The notes under the pieces: generated by a model | The model's input: the letters and a program-made list of their open reading frames with translations, nothing else | Database searches by the model: none | What the model was told of the DNA's origin: nothing | Shown here: in pieces, positions 59,229-64,000 of the stretch | Layout of the letters: the number at the start of each line of letters is the position of its first letter | How positions within the stretch are numbered: position 1 is the stretch's first letter | NCBI GenBank assembly: GCA_946498245.1 | Contig: CAMMNN010000010.1 | Span: 28,135 to 92,134 of the forward strand | DNA: 64,000 nt | Origin: an uncultured Clostridium sp. | GTDB lineage: Bacteria > Bacillota > Clostridia > Lachnospirales > Lachnospiraceae | Direction: 5' to 3' | Translations under genes and position numbers: made by a program

Positions 59229-60428
59229 ATGGATCGTATGGTAGGGACCGTATCCCGCGGTGTAAGGGCCCCGATTATCCGTCAGGGCGATAATTTGGCG
59301 AAAATAGTAGTGGATTCCGTTTTGGCGGCTTCAGAAAGCGAAGGATTTGAAATTCGGGATAAGGATGTAATAGCGGTAACAGAGGCGGTGGTTGCCCGTG
59401 CACAGGGAAATTATGCGACGGTTTCCCAGATTGCCGAGGACGTGAGAAGTAAATTTGGTGACGAAACTGTGGGAATATTATTCCCCATTTTGAGCCGCAA
59501 CCGTTTTTCCATCTGTTTAAAAGGAATTGCTATGGGCTGTAAAAAGGTAGTGCTGATGCTCAGCTATCCTTCAGATGAGGTCGGCAACCATTTGATCGAT
59601 TTGGATCTTCTGGACGAAAAGGGAGTGAACCCTTGGAGCGACGTTTTGACAGAGGAAAAATACCGGGAACTGTTCGGCTACCAAAAGCACTATTTTACCG
59701 GTGTTGATTATGTGGCCTATTATAAGCAGGTTATTGAAGAGGCAGGCGCGGAAGTGGAGATTATATTTGCCAATAATCCCAAAGCGATTCTGGCTTATAC
59801 GGATTGTGTCCTTACCTGCGATATTCACACCCGGGCACGGACAAAGCGGATTTTAAAGGCCAATGGCGCTAAAAAGGTTTACGGGCTGGATGATATTATG
59901 ACGTCCAGCATTGAGGGCAGCGGATGGAATGACCGTTACGGTCTGTTGGGCTCCAATAAAGCCACTGAAGACAGTGTAAAATTGTTCCCCATTCACTGTC
60001 AGGATATGGTAGACAAAATTCACGCCCTTATGACAGAGCGCACAGGGAAAAATGTAGAAGTAATGATTTACGGAGACGGAGCTTTTAAAGATCCCGTAGG
60101 CAAAATCTGGGAACTGGCGGATCCGGTTGTTTCTCCGGCCCATACTCCTGGCTTGGAGGGAACCCCTAATGAAGTAAAGTTGAAATACCTGGCGGACAAC
60201 AATTTTGCGGAACTGTCAGGAGACAGCCTGAAGGAAGCCATTAAGGATTATATTAAAGAGAAAGACGAAAAAGCCGTCAGCCTCAAGGGAACTATGGAAA
60301 CCCAGGGAACCACTCCCAGACAGATTACGGATTTGATCGGATCCTTAGCGGATTTAACATCAGGCAGCGGCGATAAGGGTACGCCCATTGTCTATGTTCA
60401 GGGATATTTTGATAATTATACAAAATAA
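59229..60428 (+). CDS. CofE-like (F420-0:gamma-glutamyl ligase family) protein
   Basis: 399 residues. The start, VGTVSRGVRAPIIRQGDNLA, and IRDKDVIAVTEAVVARAQGNY match the CofE family, which adds glutamate to coenzyme F420 in archaea and mycobacteria. The VLTCDIHTRARTKRILKANG, YGDGAFKDPVGKIWELADP and GTPNEVKLKYLADNN segments are consistent. No other F420 gene is present, and clostridia generally lack F420. So the true substrate is probably a different amino-acylated molecule. AGGAGA precedes the ATG. Confidence 0.75.
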   Translation: MDRMVGTVSRGVRAPIIRQGDNLAKIVVDSVLAASESEGFEIRDKDVIAVTEAVVARAQGNYATVSQIAEDVRSKFGDETVGILFPILSRNRFSICLKGIAMGCKKVVLMLSYPSDEVGNHLIDLDLLDEKGVNPWSDVLTEEKYRELFGYQKHYFTGVDYVAYYKQVIEEAGAEVEIIFANNPKAILAYTDCVLTCDIHTRARTKRILKANGAKKVYGLDDIMTSSIEGSGWNDRYGLLGSNKATEDSVKLFPIHCQDMVDKIHALMTERTGKNVEVMIYGDGAFKDPVGKIWELADPVVSPAHTPGLEGTPNEVKLKYLADNNFAELSGDSLKEAIKDYIKEKDEKAVSLKGTMETQGTTPRQITDLIGSLADLTSGSGDKGTPIVYVQGYFDNYTK

Positions 60429-60438
60429 TGCTGCATAC

Positions 60439-60480
60439 AAAAGGAATCTCAGGACCTTTTCAGGCGGGGGTTCCTTTTTT
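60439..60480 (+). terminator. Terminator after the CofE-like gene
   Basis: AAAAGGAA (60439-60446) pairs with TTCCTTTT (60471-60478) around a GC-rich interior, followed by further T. Confidence 0.7.
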
Positions 60481-60603
60481 GCGCCCAGAGCAGGGAAACT
60501 AATAGCAAAATGGAAATGAGAAAGACACTTCTTCTCTTGATATGGGGACAGCCCTTAGCTATAATGGGGATAAAAGGGAATTTATTTTATGGAGGTGTGG
60601 ATA

Positions 60604-61329
60604 ATGGACGGAAGGGAACAATTAAAGCAATGGATCAGGGAGAGTTCCAATATCGTGTTTTTCGGAGGGGCCGGGGTATCGACAGAGAGCAATATTCCGG
60701 ATTTTCGAAGCCAGGATGGTTTGTATAACCAGCAATACAAGTATCCTCCGGAAACGATTATCAGCCACAGCTTTTATTTGAAGAATCCGGAGGAGTTTTA
60801 CCGGTTTTACAAAAATAAAATGCTTTTCCCTGACGCAAAGCCCAACGCGGCTCATCTTGCCCTGGCAAAGCTGGAGGAACAGGGGAAACTAAAAGCGGTG
60901 ATTACGCAAAACATTGACGGTCTTCATCAGGCGGCGGGCAGCCGGGAAGTATTGGAACTGCACGGATCTGTTCATCGGAATTACTGTACCCGGTGCGGAC
61001 AGTTTTACAGTTTGGAGGACGTTGTGAAGGCTCAGGGGATTCCACGCTGCGACTGCGGCGGAACCATTAAGCCTGATGTGGTGCTGTATGAAGAAGGGCT
61101 GGACATGAACACTCTGAAAAAAGCGATTTCCTATATTAGCAGAGCGGATGTTTTAATTGTAGGCGGAACTTCTTTGACTGTGTATCCTGCCGCCGGCCTG
61201 ATTGATTACTATCAGGGGAATAAGCTGGTGCTGATTAATAAAAGTGTGACCCCTATGGATGGACGGGCGGATTTGGTCATCAGCGGAAAGATTGGAGAAG
61301 TTTTAAATAGTGTCGTATTAGAAGCGTAA
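60604..61329 (+). CDS. cobB: NAD-dependent protein deacylase (sirtuin)
   Basis: 241 residues. The start at 60604 is set by GGAGGT 7 nt upstream. NAD-binding motif FFGGAGVSTESNIPDFRS, catalytic pocket ITQNIDGLHQAAG with the active histidine in LELHGSVHRN, a zinc site CTRC ... CDC, and the C-terminal GGTSLTVYPA. It removes acyl groups from lysines using NAD. It stands alone with its own leader. Confidence 0.94.
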   Translation: MDGREQLKQWIRESSNIVFFGGAGVSTESNIPDFRSQDGLYNQQYKYPPETIISHSFYLKNPEEFYRFYKNKMLFPDAKPNAAHLALAKLEEQGKLKAVITQNIDGLHQAAGSREVLELHGSVHRNYCTRCGQFYSLEDVVKAQGIPRCDCGGTIKPDVVLYEEGLDMNTLKKAISYISRADVLIVGGTSLTVYPAAGLIDYYQGNKLVLINKSVTPMDGRADLVISGKIGEVLNSVVLEA

Positions 61330-61370
61330 TAAAGAGAACCCGGAAGCGGGAATAGAAAAGGAGACAAAAA

Positions 61371-62360
61371 ATGTATCAGGCATCAGACAATCGATATAAT
61401 GATATGATATACCAGAGAAGCGGACGCAGCGGTATTCTGCTCCCCAGGGTTTCTCTGGGGCTTTGGCAGAACTTTGGCCTGGAAAAACCTCTGGAGCATC
61501 AGAAGGGAATTTTGTGCAGGGCCTTTGATTTAGGAATTACGCATTTCGATTTGGCAAATAATTACGGGTTTCCGGCCAGAGGGCTTGCAGAAGAGAATTT
61601 CGGTAAAATTTTAAAATCTGATTTGGGCCCTTATAGGGACGAGCTTTTTATTTCCACAAAAGCGGGATATGAATTTTGGCCCGGGCCTTATGGAAACTGG
61701 GGCTCCCGGAAATATCTCATTGCAAGTCTGGATCAAAGTCTGAAACGAATGGGACTGGATTACGTCGACCTTTTTTACCATCACCGTCCGGATCCGGAAA
61801 CTCCTTTGGAAGAAACCATGGGAGCCCTTTCTGATATTGTAAAAAGCGGAAAAGCGCTGTATGTCGGTATTTCGAATTACAGTGCAGAAGAGGCAAAAGA
61901 AGCCATAGCGATCCTGAGAAGAAACGGAACCCCCTGTCTCATTCACCAGCCGCGCTACAATATGCTGGATCGGGGAATTGAGGACGAACTGCTGCCGCTG
62001 CTGGAAAGAGAAGGCGTAGGCTGCATTGCCTTCAGTCCTTTGGCCCAGGGGGCGCTGACTGGCCGATACCTTAACGGGATCCCGGAGGATTCCAGGGCGG
62101 CCAGAAAGGGAACTACAGTAGCGGGCCGCTATCTGACAGAAGAAAATATGCCGCGGATACGCGCTCTGAACCAAATCGCGGAGAGCAGAGGGCAGTCTCT
62201 GGCTCAGATGGCTTTGGCCTGGGTGCTGCGCCGCCGGGAGGTGACCTCTGTGCTCATAGGGGCCAGCAGTACCGCCCAGCTTGAGGACAATGCAGAGTCG
62301 CTGAAAAAGTTAAATTTTTCAGAAGAAGAGCTTTCCGCCATTGACAGCATCTTAAAATAG
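61371..62360 (+). CDS. Aldo/keto reductase, YghZ/GPR-like
   Basis: 329 residues with the AKR barrel. Catalytic residues are DLANNYG (Asp and Tyr), STKAGYEFW (Lys) and FYHHRPDPETP (His). Binding of the 2'-phosphate cofactor region is in the C-terminal VLIGASSTAQLEDNAES. It matches the L-glyceraldehyde-3-phosphate reductase branch. The start YQASDNRYNDMIYQRSGRSG is normal. NADPH dependence is expected from the family. Confidence 0.88.
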   Translation: MYQASDNRYNDMIYQRSGRSGILLPRVSLGLWQNFGLEKPLEHQKGILCRAFDLGITHFDLANNYGFPARGLAEENFGKILKSDLGPYRDELFISTKAGYEFWPGPYGNWGSRKYLIASLDQSLKRMGLDYVDLFYHHRPDPETPLEETMGALSDIVKSGKALYVGISNYSAEEAKEAIAILRRNGTPCLIHQPRYNMLDRGIEDELLPLLEREGVGCIAFSPLAQGALTGRYLNGIPEDSRAARKGTTVAGRYLTEENMPRIRALNQIAESRGQSLAQMALAWVLRRREVTSVLIGASSTAQLEDNAESLKKLNFSEEELSAIDSILK

Positions 62361-62381
62361 GTGACAGGAGGGAAACAGGAG

Positions 62382-62582
62382 ATGGAAAAGCTGAATTATG
62401 AAGTGGGGGATATTGTAACGCTGAAAAAGCCGCATCCCTGTGGAAGCAAAGACTGGGAGATTCTCCGGGTCGGGGCGGATTTCCGCCTGAAATGTCAAGG
62501 CTGCGGCCACCAGGTAATGACCCCCAGAAGGATGGTGGAAAAAAATACCAGGGGCCTTAAAAAGAAGGACGCGAAGGCGTAA
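62382..62582 (+). CDS. DUF951 protein
   Basis: 66 residues: a small beta barrel with YEVGDIVTLKKPHPCGSKDW and CQGCGHQVMTPRRMVEKNTR. Found widely in Firmicutes, often beside rpsF or ychF; here it lies 1.3 kb from rpsF. The CxxC may bind zinc. Start ATG at 62382 with CAGGAG; an earlier GTG (62361) would begin inside the AGGAGGG of the leader. Confidence 0.82.
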   Translation: MEKLNYEVGDIVTLKKPHPCGSKDWEILRVGADFRLKCQGCGHQVMTPRRMVEKNTRGLKKKDAKA

Positions 62583-62583
62583 A

Positions 62584-63435
62584 CTAAGCTTTTGCAGAGG
62601 AAATCACAGTCGTACAGACGATTTCCATAGGATTTCCGATGCGCATGAGAAAGGTGCTGGCCAGTCCCCGGCTTACTACGAGGTATTGAGGCAGCTCGCC
62701 GGACTTGCCATGACGGTTTTCTGAGAAAAGGCCTCCGTCATACTTGGGAAAAAGGGTCAGATCCGGGGAAAGAAGGCCGCCAATGAAAGGAAGCCGGATA
62801 ATGCCGCCGTGAATATGGCCTGAAAATGTCAGAGCAGCCCCCCAGTCTTGGTAAGCGGCAAAATACAGTGGATCGTGAGCCAGGAGAATAGACGGCCCGC
62901 GGCCCTCCTGGACCGGGGCGGATCCGGAACCGAAAATGCGCCCCATATCACGGCTGGTCCAGTTGGCTTTGGGATCATAGGGCTTGCGCAGGGGATTTTT
63001 GTAGTATAAAAGAGGGGTGGTCAATCCGAACAACGGGAACGTAATCCCGTCATGGAAAAACTCGGTCTGGGCGTTGTCCAGGACAGTGACGCCGGTGCGG
63101 CTTACCTTAGAGAGCCAGATCCCCAGATAGTGGGAAGGCATTTCCAGCTCGTGATTGCCGAGAGAGTAATAGACCGGACAGAGGGCCGCTAAAGTCCGGC
63201 AGAGAAGGAGGAACGCTCTTCTGCCCTCCGCCGTCTGTCTGCCGGATCCGGCATTTACCATATCGCCGGTCATAACAATAAGATGAGGACGCAGCAGCCG
63301 GACCGCTTCCGCCAGGATTTCATTGCCTTTTCCCCATATCCGGCCATGGAGATCCGAAAGCTGGACAATGCGCAGGGGCTGAAAGCCCGCAGGAAGGGTT
63401 GAAAAGGAAACGGAATACAGGGAAGTTTTCAGCAT
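62584..63435 (-). CDS. Metallophosphoesterase (YkuE-like)
   Basis: 283 residues with the calcineurin-like motifs QLSDLHGR, VMTGDMVNAG, YSLGNHELEM, LAHDPLYF and LTFSGHIHGG, all metal ligands present. No clear signal peptide, unlike Bacillus YkuE, so it is probably cytosolic. Convergent with DUF951 (stop codons 1 nt apart). Substrate is unknown. Confidence 0.88.
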   Translation of the reverse strand: MLKTSLYSVSFSTLPAGFQPLRIVQLSDLHGRIWGKGNEILAEAVRLLRPHLIVMTGDMVNAGSGRQTAEGRRAFLLLCRTLAALCPVYYSLGNHELEMPSHYLGIWLSKVSRTGVTVLDNAQTEFFHDGITFPLFGLTTPLLYYKNPLRKPYDPKANWTSRDMGRIFGSGSAPVQEGRGPSILLAHDPLYFAAYQDWGAALTFSGHIHGGIIRLPFIGGLLSPDLTLFPKYDGGLFSENRHGKSGELPQYLVVSRGLASTFLMRIGNPMEIVCTTVISSAKA

Positions 63436-63537
63436 AGGAGCCTCCTTGGGGTCAAAGGGTATTTGGGTACTACGTTACTTATTATAATGGACTTCGCTCA
63501 ATTAGACCAGTGGAATTGCGGCAAATCCAGTTAATTT

Positions 63538-63591
63538 CATATTTTCCGTAATATGGAAAATATGGTAAAAAACATTCAAAATTACGGAAAA
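63538..63591. repeat. Overlapping, mutually exclusive inverted repeats upstream of rpsF
   Basis: CATATTTTCC (63538-63547) pairs with GGAAAATATG (63555-63564). The overlapping TTTTCCGTAAT (63542-63552) pairs perfectly with ATTACGGAAAA (63581-63591). The two structures cannot form together. Both lie upstream of the rpsF -35 element. Confidence 0.5.
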
Positions 63592-63597
63592 AAGGGC

Positions 63598-63626
63598 TTG
63601 CATATTTTTTGGAATTTTGTTAAAAT
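63598..63626 (+). promoter_or_regulatory. Promoter of rpsF
   Basis: TTGCAT (63598-63603), 17 nt, TAAAAT (63621-63626), 78 nt before the start codon. The leader holds GCTCCTGC with GCAGGGGC (about 63654-63677), a hairpin in the position where S6/S18 autoregulation is described. Confidence 0.65.
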
Positions 63627-63703
63627 AGATACCCGTGACATATTAAAATCCTTGCTCCTGCAAAAATGCGCAGGGGCCAGAGACCACAAGGAGGTAAAGC
63701 AAG

Positions 63704-63991
63704 ATGAACAAGTACGAGTTAGCAGTTGTTCTGAATGTGAAGCTGGAAGATGAAGAGAGAGCAGCGGCAATCGAAAAGGTGAAAGGTTATATCACCCGTT
63801 TCGGCGGCACTGTGACCAACGTAGACGAGTGGGGTAAGAAGAGACTGGCTTACGAGATTCAGAAAGCAAAAGAGGCTTACTATTACTTCATCCAGTTCGA
63901 AGGCGATTCCGTCTGCCCTAACGAAGTAGAGGCTCATGTTCGGATTATGGAACCGGTAATCAGATACTTGGTTGTTAAGCAGGAAGCTTAA
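63704..63991 (+). CDS. rpsF: 30S ribosomal protein S6
   Basis: 95 residues: MNKYELAVVLNVKLEDEERA, then ITRFGGTVTNVDEWGKKRLA and the YYYFIQFEGD strand, the standard S6 alpha/beta sandwich. Binds 16S rRNA with S18. AAGGAGG lies 7-8 nt before the ATG. It is the first gene of the usual rpsF-ssb-rpsR operon, the rest of which lies beyond the window. Confidence 0.97.
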   Translation: MNKYELAVVLNVKLEDEERAAAIEKVKGYITRFGGTVTNVDEWGKKRLAYEIQKAKEAYYYFIQFEGDSVCPNEVEAHVRIMEPVIRYLVVKQEA

Positions 63992-64000
63992 ACCGTATCA

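Noticed and set aside
59229..60428. Evidence of an F420 biosynthesis pathway
   Set aside because: Only one CofE-like gene is present; no cofC, cofD or deazaflavin synthase lies in the window.
1..64000. CRISPR arrays
   Set aside because: No series of evenly spaced direct repeats was seen; the repeats present are palindromic hairpins, not array units, and no cas gene is present.
1..64000. Insertion sequences or prophage
   Set aside because: No transposase, integrase, terminase or capsid-like reading frame was recognised.

Overview
This 64 kb window is a chromosomal segment of a Gram-positive anaerobe, most likely a member of the Lachnospiraceae (Clostridia). The evidence is the set of families found: a V-type (not F-type) ATPase operon, a Firmicutes-type tad pilus locus, pyruvate formate-lyase with its activase and a small ferredoxin, MecA, DUF2508, DUF951, DUF1858, DUF5702 and DUF6147-like proteins, AAGGAGG ribosome binding sites, and TTGACA/TATAAT promoters. 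I see no insertion sequence, prophage, rRNA or CRISPR array. One tRNA gene (Lys, CTT) and two probable unassigned non-coding RNAs are present. The sequence is given from one contig end to the other; a gene for a secreted protein is cut at the left edge and rpsF lies at the right edge.

Layout. 1-10.6 kb, leftward: a truncated secreted protein, a DUF1461 membrane protein, a complete nine-gene V-type ATPase operon (G/H-C-I-K-F-E-A-B-D), and a HEPN-like/SH3 membrane protein. 10.8-12.9 kb, rightward: trmB, a tiny cysteine-rich protein, trxA, tRNA-Lys, and a MarR regulator. 13-14.5 kb: proC, then an A-rich stretch that looks like a roughly 400-nt RNA gene with a consensus promoter and a strong terminator. 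14.7-19.7 kb: a peptidoglycan-binding NlpC/P60 hydrolase and a two-component system. 19.8-23.8 kb: glycogen branching enzyme, an alpha-amylase family enzyme, DUF2508 and ArsR. 23.9-34.3 kb, rightward: a complete tad (type IVb pilus) operon with two prepilin peptidases, TadZ/A/B/C homologues, a Flp pilin, three further pilin-like or anchored proteins and an FHA protein. 34.3-40.5 kb: rhomboid protease, HIT protein, ECF sigma factor, murG, two extracytoplasmic proteins, a MerR regulator and a class I amidotransferase-like hydrolase.

40.5-44.8 kb holds fermentation genes: a 2[4Fe-4S] ferredoxin, pflA, and a pyruvate formate-lyase split into three genes (a catalytic subunit ending before the glycyl-radical region, a small degenerate paralogue, and an 81-residue glycyl-radical subunit). 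A divergent DUF1858 gene and a probable small RNA follow. 45-48.5 kb: mecA, a Ser/Thr kinase fused to a P-loop-like domain, a companion P-loop-like protein, and a small gene that is out of frame because of a G7 tract just after its start codon. 48.5-54.7 kb: an envelope module (GH18 hydrolase, metallophosphoesterase lipoprotein, CwlD-like amidase, zinc-ribbon membrane protein) and an AraC regulator, flanked by two inverted copies of a 99-nt palindromic repeat. 54.7-63.5 kb: an N-acetylhexosamine kinase and sugar nucleotidyltransferase pair, DUF2156 and GNAT proteins, a CofE-like ligase, sirtuin, aldo/keto reductase, DUF951 and a metallophosphoesterase. The window ends with rpsF.

The strongest candidates for something new are the three-piece pyruvate formate-lyase, the 14.05-14.46 kb RNA, the kinase/P-loop pair with its frameshifted neighbour, and the paired palindromic repeats, in which compensating base changes preserve a stem. 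All functional calls rest on reading of motifs; no database search was possible.
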